This document shows positions 8,385 through 17,490 of a stretch of 64,000 nt of DNA, one piece after another. Below the pieces are notes generated by a model. That model was given only the letters and a program-made list of their open reading frames with translations, was not told the origin of the DNA and did no database searches. Origin of the DNA: CAVQXR01 sp963717955 (GTDB lineage: Bacteria; Actinomycetota; Thermoleophilia; Gaiellales; Gaiellaceae); contig CAVQXR010000001.1 of the NCBI GenBank assembly GCA_963717955.1, positions 2,294,001 through 2,358,000 on the forward strand, given 5' to 3'. The translations under genes were made by a program, and so were the position numbers. How positions within the stretch are numbered: the first letter of the stretch is position 1; each line of letters opens with the position of its first letter.

Positions 8385-9353
8385 TCACAGCTCCCGTTCG
8401 ATGGTGTAGAGCGGTCGGCCCTCGACGTCGCGCTGGATCCGTCCGAGGTACTCGCCGACGAGGGCGAGGATGAAGCCCTGGAGGCCGAGCACTCCGAGCA
8501 CGAGACCGCCGAGGAAGAGCTGCCCGGGGAAGTCGTCGTTGACGATCCAGGCGACGATCCCCCAGGTCAGGGTCGCGAGCGCGGCGAGCGAGCACAGCCC
8601 GCCGATGAGCACGCCGGCCCACTGGATCGGCTGTGGCCAGAAGCCCGCGAGCACGTGCAGCGCGAGCCGGGTGAGCCGCAGCGGCGAGTACCGGGAGCTG
8701 TCCTGCCGCGCGCGGTGCTCGAGGTCGACCTCGACGACGCTCGCACCGGCCGACAGGACGAGCGCCTTCGTGAACTTCTGCTTCCCGATCGAGCCGAGCA
8801 CCGGGATGATCGCCTCGCGCCGGTACGCGTTGAACGCACACCCGAAGTCGGAGATCTCGGCGCCCGTGAAGCGCCGGAGCATCCCGTTGATCATCCGTGA
8901 CGGAAACGTCCGGCCCCACGAGTCCTTGCGACCCTGGCGCCGGCCGCTCGCAACGTCGACGCCACCCTCGACCGCGGCGATCAGCCGGGGCAGGTCGGCG
9001 GGAGAGTTCTGCAGGTCGCCGTCCATCGTGACGACGATCTCCGCGCGCGCCCGGACGAGCCCGGCGTGCATGGCGGGGTGCTGGCCGAAGTTCCGCTTGA
9101 AGCGGACCGCCCGCAGCGGGAGGCCCTCCTCGTGTAGCCGGACGATCGTGGCCCACGTCCCGTCGCGGGAGCCGTCGTCGACGACGACGATCTCGTACGG
9201 CCGCGAGAGGGCGTCGAGCGTGGCGACGGTGCGCCGGACGACCTCCTCGATCGTGCGCTCCTCGTCGTACACGGGGACGACGACCGAGATCTCGGGCGCC
9301 CGGCCGTCGGCGGGCACCGCGAGCGGACCGGACGCGAGCTCTGTCTGGCTCAT
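8385..9353 (-). CDS. Polyprenyl-phosphate glycosyltransferase, DPM1/GtrB type
   Basis: A 322-residue GT2 enzyme with a membrane anchor. The GT-A domain shows ISVVVPVYDEERTIEEVVRR, IVVVDDGSRDGT and the metal-binding VTMDGDLQNSPADLPRLI. RFTGAEISDFGCAFNAYRRE marks the GtrB/ArnC/DPM subgroup. Two hydrophobic helices follow near residues 240-300. Such enzymes load a sugar onto undecaprenyl or a related polyprenyl phosphate on the cytoplasmic side. A TACCCT -10 box 7 bases before the ATG suggests a leaderless transcript, which would make this the first gene of the run reaching the GT2 gene at 3124. Confidence 0.88.
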   Translation of the reverse strand: MSQTELASGPLAVPADGRAPEISVVVPVYDEERTIEEVVRRTVATLDALSRPYEIVVVDDGSRDGTWATIVRLHEEGLPLRAVRFKRNFGQHPAMHAGLVRARAEIVVTMDGDLQNSPADLPRLIAAVEGGVDVASGRRQGRKDSWGRTFPSRMINGMLRRFTGAEISDFGCAFNAYRREAIIPVLGSIGKQKFTKALVLSAGASVVEVDLEHRARQDSSRYSPLRLTRLALHVLAGFWPQPIQWAGVLIGGLCSLAALATLTWGIVAWIVNDDFPGQLFLGGLVLGVLGLQGFILALVGEYLGRIQRDVEGRPLYTIEREL

Positions 9354-9360
9354 CGTGGAC

Positions 9361-9366
9361 AGGGTA
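9361..9366 (-). promoter_or_regulatory. Putative leaderless -10 box for the glycosyltransferase operon
   Basis: The minus strand reads TACCCT with 7 bases to the ATG at 9353. The spacing fits transcription starting at or next to the start codon. No conserved -35 box is visible. Confidence 0.4.
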
Positions 9367-9426
9367 CCCGCAGGGGGTCGGATGCTCGCCCGTTTCCGGC
9401 GTGCGCGGGAGGCGTGCGGGAGGGAG

Positions 9427-10044
9427 TCAGGAGGGCGCCGGCACCCGCAGCAGGAACTGGCTGCTCTCGATCGAGACGACGGTTGCCCTGCCCGCGGCGA
9501 CGAACTCGTCGACCGCCCGCGTCACCCCGTCCCGCCACCAGCCCTCGACGCCGTAGTCGTCGCCACCCAGGAAGCCGCCCGGGCGCATTTTCGGAGCGAA
9601 CGACTCGAGGTCGGCCTTGACGCCTTCGTAGGTGTGGTCGCCGTCGACGTAGACGAAGTCGAGCTCGCCGTCGGCGAAGCGCGCGGCCGCCTCGGCGGAG
9701 GGCAGCCGGTGCACCTCGACGACGCCGCGGCCTCGCTGGCGCGCGAACCGGTCGAGGACTGCCTCGTAGCGTGCGTCCATCTCGGCCTGGCCCTGCGCGA
9801 GCTGGCCCCCGTAGCGGGCGCCCTCGTACGTCTCGCCGCTCATCGCCTGCCAGGGATCGATCAGGTGCAGGCGGGCGGGACGGACGACCTCGAGGATCCG
9901 CTCGGCGAAGTCGCCCTCCCAGACACCGATCTCCGCGCACGCCCCGCCCTTCGGCAGCCGCTCGAGCAGCTGCTGCCTGCGCCCCTTCGTACCGGGGTGG
10001 AGCAGGCGGTGGACGCGCCGCTTCAGCTTTCTCACGAGCGGCAT
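9427..10044 (-). CDS. Class I SAM-dependent methyltransferase (TylF/Methyltransf_24-like)
   Basis: A 205-residue protein. The SAM-binding motif I is CAEIGVWEGDFAERILEV near residue 36, and the acidic post-motif is LHLIDPWQ. LDFVYVDGDHTYEGVKADLE is the metal-binding strand typical of the Methyltransf_24 / O-methyltransferase group. It probably O-methylates a sugar or glycan. Its start is well supported by the SD-like GAGGTGAAA upstream of ATG 10044. It lies 73 bases upstream of the polyprenyl-phosphate glycosyltransferase, which seems to have its own promoter. About 200 bases upstream of it, before the kinase-like gene stop, I see no feature. Confidence 0.85.
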   Translation of the reverse strand: MPLVRKLKRRVHRLLHPGTKGRRQQLLERLPKGGACAEIGVWEGDFAERILEVVRPARLHLIDPWQAMSGETYEGARYGGQLAQGQAEMDARYEAVLDRFARQRGRGVVEVHRLPSAEAAARFADGELDFVYVDGDHTYEGVKADLESFAPKMRPGGFLGGDDYGVEGWWRDGVTRAVDEFVAAGRATVVSIESSQFLLRVPAPS

Positions 10045-10246
10045 GACGGTTTCACCTCGGCTCCGCGACCCGCGGTTCCGGACCGGCCGGGCGCGGCGGA
10101 GCGAAGGGCGGTCTCGGTGCTTCGGCGCGCCACGGGCCGCCGGATGCTATCAGCGCGAAGGTCTGCCACTCGCTGCCCGGCAGCTCGTCTCGACCGGCGC
10201 GACGGGCTCGGTGCTCGTCACCCGGTTCGTCCTCCAATCGACACCG

Positions 10247-13216
10247 TCAGGGGGCGACGATGAGCGTGTCGTCGTCGAGCCACTCGGCAGTGTTCCCGTC
10301 CGCCACCCTCGAGGACTCGCCCGTCGAAGCGTCGACCACGTAGATGGCGTCATCGTCCTGATACGCGATCCTCTCCCCGTCGGGGGACAGCGTGGGCCAC
10401 CGGATCGAGTCGTTCGCCTCCACCAGCATGCCACGGCCCTCCGCATAGCTGGTCATGAGGCTCTGGCCCGCGAAGCTCGAGGTCATCGGCAAGACGTGCT
10501 CCATCGTTATCCATTCCGGACCCAATTCGGGGTTGGGCATCGGGAACGAGGCGTTCCGCTGCACCAGCGTGGGCTCGCCGCCGGTCACGGGCACCGACCA
10601 CACGTCGAACTTCGTGGTCCTGGACGGGCTCCGGGCCAGGTGGAAGAGGACGGTGCGGCCGTCGGAGCTGAAGCTCGGCGACAGGAACCACCACCACGCC
10701 CTCGACAGGTCCAGGTCGGTGAGCTGCGTCCGGCCGAAGAGATCCTGGACGAACAGGTTGCCGACACTGTCGTCGGCGCCGTCGCGCTCCTGGTAGACGA
10801 GTGCGGCGCCATCGGGTGACCAGCGGGCTCCGTAGATGTCGAGACCGTCAGGGGACTCGAGCGCGCGCGCGACCGTTCCGTCGATGTTCGCGACCGTCAC
10901 CACATCGTCGCCGGAGCATCCCTCGCCGAGACAGGTGCCGTAGGCGACCCTCTCGCCGTCGGGGGACGCGACGTAGTTGAAGCCGCCGGCGAGGCTCTCT
11001 GCCAGCGGTGTTCTCTCACCTGTGCGGAGATCGAGGAGGAAGGGCAGCGACGCGGTTCCCGGATCGACCGTCGCCGGGTCGTCCACTGCCGCCCAGACCG
11101 AGCCGTCGGCGAAGCCGAGGTCCGTGGGCGTCCCACCGACCTCGATCGTCTCGACGCGGCCGGCCGCGATGTCGTAGCGCGCGACCGTCTTGTCGTCGAG
11201 CACCGCCCAGACCGCGCCGCCCCCGGCCGCCAGCGCGCCGGGCCTCCCTCCGAGCCGGATCCGCTCTTCCTCCTCGCCGGTCACGGCATCCAGGCGAACG
11301 ATCGTGTCGTCCCGCGGGCTCGACGCCCACACGGCTCCGTCGGCGACCGTGAGATCGGCCCACGGGAACTCGAGCACGCCGATCGGCATGGTTGCGTGCG
11401 TCTCGGTGTCGATGCGCAAGAGGCCGGGCGCGTCCGCGTTCGGATCGTCGGTGTCGAGCGCCCACAGGAACCCGGTGCCGGCCGCGACGGCCACTGCGGC
11501 GCCGTCGATCCGGGCGATCACCCTCCCCGTCGAAGGATCGACCCGGTAGAGGTCCGGGGGTGGGAGGCAGCAGGGCCCCGGGGGAAACGCAGAGACCCAG
11601 AGCGAGCCGGCGGCGGCGAAGTGGTCGGCGTAGTTGAGTGGCCCGCCGCCGTCAGGATCATCGAGGAGCACGGGCTCGGCGACGTTCTCGCCCGGAGCAA
11701 GACGAGAGAGTGCTCCTTGCCAGTCGCCGAGCCACGCGTGCCCGTCGGCCACGGCAAAACTGTTGATTCCTTGCCAAAGAGCTCGCGGGAAGGTGTAGGT
11801 GACGGCGTTCGTCGCCGTCTCGATGCGAACCAGCTGGGTGCCCCCGTGAACGAGCGCCCAGACCGAACGGTCGTCCGCGGCCAGGCGCTGCGGGGTGAAC
11901 GGGATCGCCACCGTGGCGAGGACCTCTCCGGTTGTGGCATCGACGCGAACGAGCGAGCCCGGGCCGAGCGAAACCTGCCCCGGCTCGGGCGCGACAGGAT
12001 CGGCCACGGGCGCAGGCGCCTCGGGCTCGGCCGCCGTCTCGGTCTCGGTGGTTGCCGCCCCTTCGTCGACGGCGACCCCGGTGGGTGTTCCGGTGTCGGG
12101 CGGTGCGGGCGTCGCGGAGCTCGGATCCGCTGTGCCGCCTCCGGTGAGCCAGATCGTCCCCGCGACCAGGGCGGCGACGAGAACGACGAGGGCGATCGCC
12201 GCGACGGGCTTCCGTCGTCTCCTGTCTGGCCCGACGACCGGGCCCCCATCCGCCGCCCCCGGGGGCGGCGGCTCCTCCCCGGCCGGCCCGGGCCGCGGCG
12301 GAGGCGCGACGGGGGAACGGGGCTCGTCCGTGGAGGCTCGCTCGGGCTGCCCTCCGCCATGGGAGAGGGCTGCCTGCGCGGACGCCGCGAGCTCCTGGCA
12401 GGTCGAGTACCGCTCCTCCGGCCATTTCGCCAACGCCTTCCCGATCACCCCGTCGATCCCGGCGGGCAGGCCGGGGCAGCGCTGCGTCACAGACGGCGGC
12501 GGCTCGTGCAGATGGGCCGTCAGGACCGCGACGGGTGAGTCCCCCTCGAAGAGAGGCCGGCCGGTCAAGCACGCGACGAGCAGGCAGCCGAGCGCGTAGA
12601 CATCGCTGCGGGGGCTGACAGGCTTCCCCTCGATCTGCTCGGGAGCGAGATAGTCCACGGTGCCACAACGCCGGGCAACGTCGGCCAGCGTCGCTCCAGG
12701 CGGGAGTTCCTGCCGCAGCCCGAAGCCGCGCAGAAGGACCTGCTCGGGCGAGGCCGCGTCGGCGGCCGGGACGACCAGAACCTCGTCTGGCCTCAGGTCT
12801 CCGTGCACGAGGCCCCGGCTCCATCTCGCCGCATCGAGCGCCCCGGCCAGCTGCGTGACGATCAGCAGCGCGCGCCCGGGGTCGAGTCGCCCCTCGCGTG
12901 CGAGCAGGCTCGCCAACTCGTCGCTTTCGACGTAGCCCATGACGACGTACAGCCGCCCCTCCACCTCCCCGGTCTCGAGGACCGGGACGATGCTCGGATG
13001 GTCGAGCGACGCGGCCAGCTTCGACTCGCGCAGGAACCGCTCCCGGAACTGCTCGTCGGTGCCGCGCCCGGGGCTCAGGAGCCTGAGCGCGACCTTGCGC
13101 TGCAGCCGGACGTCCTCGGCGAGATACACGACGCCCGTCGCGCCGCGCCCGAGCAGCTCCTCCAGCCGGTACCCGGCGAGCAACGTGCCGACCCTCGGAT
13201 CGTCGCTCCGCTGCAT
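10247..13216 (-). CDS. Membrane pseudokinase (degenerate Ser/Thr kinase) with beta-propeller sensor
   Basis: A 989-residue protein: a kinase-like domain (residues 11-275), a low-complexity Pro/Gly/Ala linker, one transmembrane helix (KPVAAIALVVLVAALVAGTI) and an extracellular beta-propeller with NHL/YncE-like repeats (VWALVHGG, AWLGDWQG) and later TolB-like repeats (SPDGERIAYQDDD). The fold is complete, with G23-x-G25 loop, Glu64 and APEQ at 191-194, but the catalytic residues are replaced. The ATP lysine is Arg45 (VALR), HRD is HGD (138-140), the catalytic-loop Lys and Asn are Arg142 and Glu145, and DFG is GFG (164-166). It is therefore likely a pseudokinase signal adaptor. The start ATG 13216 follows a GAGGA SD with 7-base spacing. 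A longer frame to 13501 overlaps the divergent gene and is rejected. Confidence 0.87.
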   Translation of the reverse strand: MQRSDDPRVGTLLAGYRLEELLGRGATGVVYLAEDVRLQRKVALRLLSPGRGTDEQFRERFLRESKLAASLDHPSIVPVLETGEVEGRLYVVMGYVESDELASLLAREGRLDPGRALLIVTQLAGALDAARWSRGLVHGDLRPDEVLVVPAADAASPEQVLLRGFGLRQELPPGATLADVARRCGTVDYLAPEQIEGKPVSPRSDVYALGCLLVACLTGRPLFEGDSPVAVLTAHLHEPPPSVTQRCPGLPAGIDGVIGKALAKWPEERYSTCQELAASAQAALSHGGGQPERASTDEPRSPVAPPPRPGPAGEEPPPPGAADGGPVVGPDRRRRKPVAAIALVVLVAALVAGTIWLTGGGTADPSSATPAPPDTGTPTGVAVDEGAATTETETAAEPEAPAPVADPVAPEPGQVSLGPGSLVRVDATTGEVLATVAIPFTPQRLAADDRSVWALVHGGTQLVRIETATNAVTYTFPRALWQGINSFAVADGHAWLGDWQGALSRLAPGENVAEPVLLDDPDGGGPLNYADHFAAAGSLWVSAFPPGPCCLPPPDLYRVDPSTGRVIARIDGAAVAVAAGTGFLWALDTDDPNADAPGLLRIDTETHATMPIGVLEFPWADLTVADGAVWASSPRDDTIVRLDAVTGEEEERIRLGGRPGALAAGGGAVWAVLDDKTVARYDIAAGRVETIEVGGTPTDLGFADGSVWAAVDDPATVDPGTASLPFLLDLRTGERTPLAESLAGGFNYVASPDGERVAYGTCLGEGCSGDDVVTVANIDGTVARALESPDGLDIYGARWSPDGAALVYQERDGADDSVGNLFVQDLFGRTQLTDLDLSRAWWWFLSPSFSSDGRTVLFHLARSPSRTTKFDVWSVPVTGGEPTLVQRNASFPMPNPELGPEWITMEHVLPMTSSFAGQSLMTSYAEGRGMLVEANDSIRWPTLSPDGERIAYQDDDAIYVVDASTGESSRVADGNTAEWLDDDTLIVAP

Positions 13217-13293
13217 GTGCGCATCCTCACGTTGCAGGGTACGCCGGAACGATACCCGGCCCGGTGCTGTGAAGGGGTCAATCCGGCGGTGAG

Positions 13294-13299
13294 TACACT
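13294..13299 (+). promoter_or_regulatory. Putative leaderless -10 box for the 13308 sulfotransferase
   Basis: TACACT lies 8 bases before the GTG at 13308, in the 91-base gap between this gene and the divergent pseudokinase gene. The spacing supports GTG 13308 as the start. Confidence 0.45.
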
Positions 13300-13307
13300 G
13301 GTCAGCC

Positions 13308-14183
13308 GTGACGCCGACGCCCGCCCCCGCCGCACGTTCCGGCTGGACGCGGAGGAAGCGGGCCGAGATGCGCTGGCGCTCCGCAACCCGCGGCCTGCGC
13401 ACGCTGCCGGGGTTCCTCGTGCTGAGCGCTGGTCGGTGCGGCTCGAGCTCCCTGTTCGCGATCCTCTGCACCCACCCGCAGGTCATGGCGCCGAGCTTCA
13501 AGGAGCTGCACTACTTCGACCTCAACTCCGCACGAGGTCTCGACTTCTACCGGCGCTACTTTCCCCTGACAGCTCACCGTCGCGCGCGCGAACGCCAGCT
13601 CGGGCTTCCCGTCGTGACGGGAGAGGCGACCACGTACTACCTCCTGCACCCGGCCGTTCCCGACCGCGTGACCGCCGCGCTCCCGGACGTGAAGCTGGTC
13701 GTCCTCCTGCGGGATCCCGTCGATCGCGCGTACTCGCACTACCAGCTCTCGGTGCGAAACGGCGTCGAGCCGCTCTCGTTCGAGGACGCCCTCGACGCCG
13801 AGGAGGAGCGCCTCGCCGGCGCGGAGGAGCGGCTACTCGCCGACCCTGCCTACGACCGGCCGTCGCATCGCTTCCACTCCTACGTCGCACGGGGCCTGTA
13901 CCTGCCACAGCTCCAGCGTTGGCACGCGCGCGTGCAGCCCGGGCAGCTCCTCGTCGTGTGTGCCGAGGACCTGTTCGAGCACCCACACGCGACGATCGAT
14001 GAGCTCACCGCGTTCCTCGGCCTCGCCCTCCACCCCGGCCCGCTGCCCGAGCCGCGAAACCGCGCGGAGTACGAGGACATGCGGCCGGAGACCCGCGAGG
14101 TCCTGCGCCGGCGCTTCACGCTGCCGAACGAGCAGCTCGAGGCGTACCTGGGTCGCGAGCTCGGCTGGCAGCGCCCTTCCTGA
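13308..14183 (+). CDS. Sulfotransferase (heparan sulfate/NDST-like domain)
   Basis: A 291-residue sulfotransferase. The 5'-PSB loop is SAGRCGSSSLFAILCTHPQV near residue 40. The phrase FKELHYFD followed by FYRRYFP resembles the heparan-sulfate N-deacetylase/sulfotransferase group. The 3'-PB block is KLVVLLRDPVDRAYSHYQLS near residue 127. The C-terminal half carries VCAEDLFEHPHATIDELTAF. These are the expected PAPS contacts, so it likely sulfates a polysaccharide. The gene is read opposite to its neighbours and ends one base before the convergent flippase gene stop. A shared terminator is not visible there. Confidence 0.88.
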   Translation: MTPTPAPAARSGWTRRKRAEMRWRSATRGLRTLPGFLVLSAGRCGSSSLFAILCTHPQVMAPSFKELHYFDLNSARGLDFYRRYFPLTAHRRARERQLGLPVVTGEATTYYLLHPAVPDRVTAALPDVKLVVLLRDPVDRAYSHYQLSVRNGVEPLSFEDALDAEEERLAGAEERLLADPAYDRPSHRFHSYVARGLYLPQLQRWHARVQPGQLLVVCAEDLFEHPHATIDELTAFLGLALHPGPLPEPRNRAEYEDMRPETREVLRRRFTLPNEQLEAYLGRELGWQRPS

Positions 14184-14184
14184 G

Positions 14185-15690
14185 TCAGGAGCCGGGCAGC
14201 TCGACGTCGTCCGCGGGAACGATCCCGCGCGAACGGCGGCGATCGCGCCACATCGCGCGGAGCTTGCGCGCGTCGGCCGGAGACACCGCGCGCACCGCGA
14301 CCAGTGCCGCCGGGTAGGCGGCGATGAGCGCCACGCGGAGAGCGATCCCGAGCACGCCGCGCTCGGGCAGCACCCAGAGCGAGAGCGCCACGAGCCCGAG
14401 CACGACGACGGCGACCCTCCCCACCCGGGACCACTCGTAGTCGATCCGGTAGCTGCGTCGTGCGTTCAGCCACTGCAGGCCGACGAGCAGGCCCGTGCCG
14501 ATCACCGTGGTGATGCCGGCACCGACGATCCCGTAGCGGGGGATGAACCAGAAGTTGAGGCCGATCGTGACGGCGGCGGCCAGGCCGGCGATCAGCGGGG
14601 TGACGCGTGTCTTCTTCGAGATCGTGACCGCGACGCCGACGATCAGGTAGGCCCCGTACAGCACGATCCCCAGCGCGAGCAACGGCACGACGCGAACGGC
14701 GTCCTCGGCCTGGCGAGGGAACGTGAGGAGGATGTAGGGGGCCGACAGCAGCGTCACGGCGGCCAGTCCCCAGCCCGCGACGACCGCCCAGTACGTGAAG
14801 ACCTCGCGGTACGTCTGCTTCGCGACCTCGTCGCCCTCCTCGCCCCGGATCGCGTGCGCGAACGGCGCCCAGGCCGTCTGGAACGCGCCCGTGACGACGG
14901 TGAGAGCGATTGCGACTCTCGCCGCGGCGGCGTACTGGCCCAGCTCGAGCGGGCCGGCGAGCCGCTGGAGCTGGATGCGATCGGCGAAGTTGATCGCCCA
15001 GATCGCGAGGTTGGCGGGCATCAGGGGCAGCGAGAAGCGCAGCAGCTCCCCGAGCAGCGAGCGGTCGAAGCGCGAGAATCCGACCGTCTTGCGGCGGGCG
15101 ACGAGGAGGAACCCGTACAGCACGGCCGTGGCGGCGAAGTTGCCGAGGATCAGGCCGAGGGCGCCCTCGTCGAAGACGACGACGAGCAGCACCGTCAGCA
15201 CCGCCGACACGCAGACGTTGAGGAGCATCACCCGCACCCACTGCCCCGCCCGTCGCTCGATGCGGTAGATGCGCGCGATGACGTCGTAGTTCATCGTCAC
15301 CCAGAGCGCGAAGAGGCCCGCCGCCGCGATCTCGCGGCTCACCCCCAGGAACGCCGCGATCTGGTCGAGCAGGAGCACGCCCACGACGACGCCCGCCGTG
15401 GAGGTGGCGAGCACGAAGGCGAACACGGTGTGGATCACCGGTGACCAGTCGCCGTCCACGGACTCGGCGAGCGTGAACCGGGACATCGAGGCGACGATGC
15501 CCAGACGAAGCACGATCGCCGCGACGACGACGGCCGAGATCACGAGCTCCGCGACGCCGAACGCGACCGTTCCGGCTGCCGCCAGGTAGACGGGGACGAG
15601 GAAGAACCCGACGATCCGGGCGAGGATCGCGCCGCTGCCGTAGGTGAGCGACTGGCCGACGAGCGCCCGGTGCCGCCCCTGTCCGCTCAA
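14185..15690 (-). CDS. Wzx-like polysaccharide flippase (MATE/MOP superfamily)
   Basis: A 501-residue membrane protein with about 12-14 predicted hydrophobic helices. It starts with the Wzx-type SLTYGSGAILARIVGFFLVP and continues with LLGELLRFSLPLMPANLAIW and FAIxxxDRIQLQR-type segments. The N- and C-terminal halves have the repeat architecture of the MOP superfamily. It should export lipid-linked repeat units across the inner membrane. The start is TTG 15690, overlapping the sulfotransferase stop as TTGA, with the first residues reading SGQGRHRALVGQ. This coupling ties flipping to the two sulfotransferases upstream, so sulfation may precede export. Confidence 0.87.
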   Translation of the reverse strand: MSGQGRHRALVGQSLTYGSGAILARIVGFFLVPVYLAAAGTVAFGVAELVISAVVVAAIVLRLGIVASMSRFTLAESVDGDWSPVIHTVFAFVLATSTAGVVVGVLLLDQIAAFLGVSREIAAAGLFALWVTMNYDVIARIYRIERRAGQWVRVMLLNVCVSAVLTVLLVVVFDEGALGLILGNFAATAVLYGFLLVARRKTVGFSRFDRSLLGELLRFSLPLMPANLAIWAINFADRIQLQRLAGPLELGQYAAAARVAIALTVVTGAFQTAWAPFAHAIRGEEGDEVAKQTYREVFTYWAVVAGWGLAAVTLLSAPYILLTFPRQAEDAVRVVPLLALGIVLYGAYLIVGVAVTISKKTRVTPLIAGLAAAVTIGLNFWFIPRYGIVGAGITTVIGTGLLVGLQWLNARRSYRIDYEWSRVGRVAVVVLGLVALSLWVLPERGVLGIALRVALIAAYPAALVAVRAVSPADARKLRAMWRDRRRSRGIVPADDVELPGS

Positions 15691-16544
15691 GGGACGGCCT
15701 GGCCGAGCAACCGAGCCACACGATGGTCGGCGGGAGGCGAGACCGTCAATCTCCGGAGGCTGTAGCCGAACGTCCGGGCATCCCGCTCGTAGCGCGCCTC
15801 GACGAGCGCCAGGTAGACGCGCCTGGCCACGCTCGCCTTCCGTTCCCGCCAGCGCGCGAAGTACTGGTCGTTCACGCTCCCGCGAGGCGTTCGGTCGCCC
15901 GCGAAGTTGTCGGCGTTGACGCCCTCCTCGGCGCGCCGACCCGGCGCGTGATCCTCGAGTCCCACGAAGCGGAAGACGCGTCCGAGCACGGCGTCGGGAT
16001 CGGCGACGAGGTCCTCGTATCGCACGAGGATGACCGACCTGAGATACGGCACGTCGGCCATCGCGATCCGATGGGCGTGGACCCAGTGGGCGAGCAGCTC
16101 GTCCGGCCGGGTCGCGCTCCACTTCTGCGTCGCGCAGGCGACGGCGACCGGGTGGCGGACGACGAAGACGAACGACGCCTCGGGCACCACGGCCTGCAGG
16201 AACCGCGACATGAGGAGATTCGGCGGAGACTTCTCGAGCAGCACGGGCCGCTGCACGTCCCAGTGCTGCCTCCACTCCGACAGCAGGAGGCGGCGATTCT
16301 CCTCGGTGACGAGCGGCGACGCCTCCGTGAGGTGCGCCTCGGGGAGGAGCGCGAACCGTCCGGCCTGACGGCCCGGGCTCGGCGGGTCGTACACGGACTG
16401 GAGGTGTTGACCCTCGTCGGCGGGCACGCCCGTGTCCGAGAACCCGCTGACGGCGGGATGCTCGGCGAGGAGGCGGGCGAGCATCGTCGTACCGCTGCGA
16501 TGCAGGCCTCCGATGAAGAGAAAGCGGTGGTCGGGCTCGCTCAA
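15687..16544 (-). CDS. Sulfotransferase, second of a tandem pair
   Basis: A 285-residue protein with the PAPS loop FIGGLHRSGTTMLARLLAEH at the very N-terminus. FLQAVVPEASFVFVVRHPVA is the 3'-phosphate block and SVILVRYEDLVADP the typical YEDL segment. It is clearly a paralogue of the next gene upstream: both share a tract ending in DNFA-D-RT, an ASFVFVVRHP/SYFIAILRHP block and a FGYSLR C-terminus. It starts at TTG 16544, whose TTGA overlaps the upstream stop; the reading frame stays open upstream only because it runs into the paralogue. The role would be sulfate transfer from PAPS to the polysaccharide flipped by the downstream Wzx protein. Confidence 0.86.
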   Translation of the reverse strand: MSEPDHRFLFIGGLHRSGTTMLARLLAEHPAVSGFSDTGVPADEGQHLQSVYDPPSPGRQAGRFALLPEAHLTEASPLVTEENRRLLLSEWRQHWDVQRPVLLEKSPPNLLMSRFLQAVVPEASFVFVVRHPVAVACATQKWSATRPDELLAHWVHAHRIAMADVPYLRSVILVRYEDLVADPDAVLGRVFRFVGLEDHAPGRRAEEGVNADNFAGDRTPRGSVNDQYFARWRERKASVARRVYLALVEARYERDARTFGYSLRRLTVSPPADHRVARLLGQAVP

Positions 16545-17431
16545 GCGGTATGGGCCGGCTGGCGGATGCCGCCGACGAGGCCCGGGAGCGGCACCGTCGG
16601 GGCCGCGACGGAAGCAGGCTCCCGCAGGCTGTATCCGAAGGCCCGGACACGCCGTTCGTAGCGCCGCTCGAGCGCCTCGTAGTACAGGCGCCCGATCACC
16701 GAGCTCCTGCGCGCGCGCCACTCGGCGAAGTACCTGTCGTTGACGTTCGCACGAAGCGTCCGGTCGTCCGCGAAGTTGTCGACGTTCACGCCCTCCGCGG
16801 GCTCGCGCCCGGAGCCCGGGTCGTCCAGGCCGAGGAACGCGAAGGCCCGTTCGAGCTCCTCGTCCGGGTCGGCGACGAGATCCTCGTACCGAAGCACGTG
16901 AAGCCGGCGGAGGCGCGGCATGTCCTCTGCGAAGAGCTCGTGGGCGCGCAGCCAGTGCTCGAGCAACGCATGGGGCCGCGTGCCGGGGTCCCACTTCTGC
17001 GTCGCGAGCACGTTCGGGATCGGGTGCCGCAGGATCGCAATGAAGTACGAGTCCGGGAACATCGCCTGCAGGAATCGCGTGCGGATCAGGTTCGGCGGGG
17101 ACTTTTCGAGCAGGTAGTGGGCGGACGTGTCCCAGAACCGCGACCACTCCTCGAACAGGAGCCGCCGGTTCTCGTCGGTCACGAGCGGCGACTCCTCCGT
17201 GAGCCGCGCTTCGGAACGAAACGCGAATCTGCCCGCCTTGCTGTGGTATGTGTCCGATGGGTAGACGGTCTGGTTGTGCTGGCCCTCGTTGCCGGGGCGC
17301 GCGGTACCGGTGAGCGGGCTCGCATCGGGATGCTCCCCGAGGAGGCGGTAGAGCATGGTGGTACCGCTCCGCTGGAGGCCGCAGACGAAGACCAAGCGAT
17401 GATCGCCCAAACCAGCGATCGATCGTAGCAC
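16541..17431 (-). CDS. Sulfotransferase, first of a tandem pair
   Basis: A 296-residue sulfotransferase. The PAPS loop VFVCGLQRSGTTMLYRLLGE lies near residue 14. LLEKSPPNLIRTRFLQAMFP precedes the SYFIAILRHPIPNVLATQKW block, and LHVLRYEDLVADPDEEL follows. The fold and order match the stf/Sulfotransfer_3 families. It was probably duplicated to give the downstream gene. The start is GTG 17431; a weak TACGAG lies 9 bases before it. It is divergent from the GT4 gene at 17491 with only 59 bases between starts. The acceptor is not known. Confidence 0.86.
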   Translation of the reverse strand: MLRSIAGLGDHRLVFVCGLQRSGTTMLYRLLGEHPDASPLTGTARPGNEGQHNQTVYPSDTYHSKAGRFAFRSEARLTEESPLVTDENRRLLFEEWSRFWDTSAHYLLEKSPPNLIRTRFLQAMFPDSYFIAILRHPIPNVLATQKWDPGTRPHALLEHWLRAHELFAEDMPRLRRLHVLRYEDLVADPDEELERAFAFLGLDDPGSGREPAEGVNVDNFADDRTLRANVNDRYFAEWRARRSSVIGRLYYEALERRYERRVRAFGYSLREPASVAAPTVPLPGLVGGIRQPAHTA

Positions 17432-17476
17432 CCTGCCCGTCTCGTACTCGCCGGCGGCCGGGCCGAAACCCTCTGC

Positions 17477-17482
17477 TAACGT
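17477..17482 (+). promoter_or_regulatory. Putative leaderless -10 box for the GT4 gene
   Basis: TAACGT lies 8 bases before GTG 17491. This again suggests a transcript that begins at the start codon. Confidence 0.4.
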
Positions 17483-17490
17483 CCGTTCCC

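Noticed and set aside
10045..10246. Possible small gene in the 200-base gap between the methyltransferase and pseudokinase
   Set aside because: No frame has a plausible start, ribosome site and composition; only the SD of the methyltransferase is recognisable.
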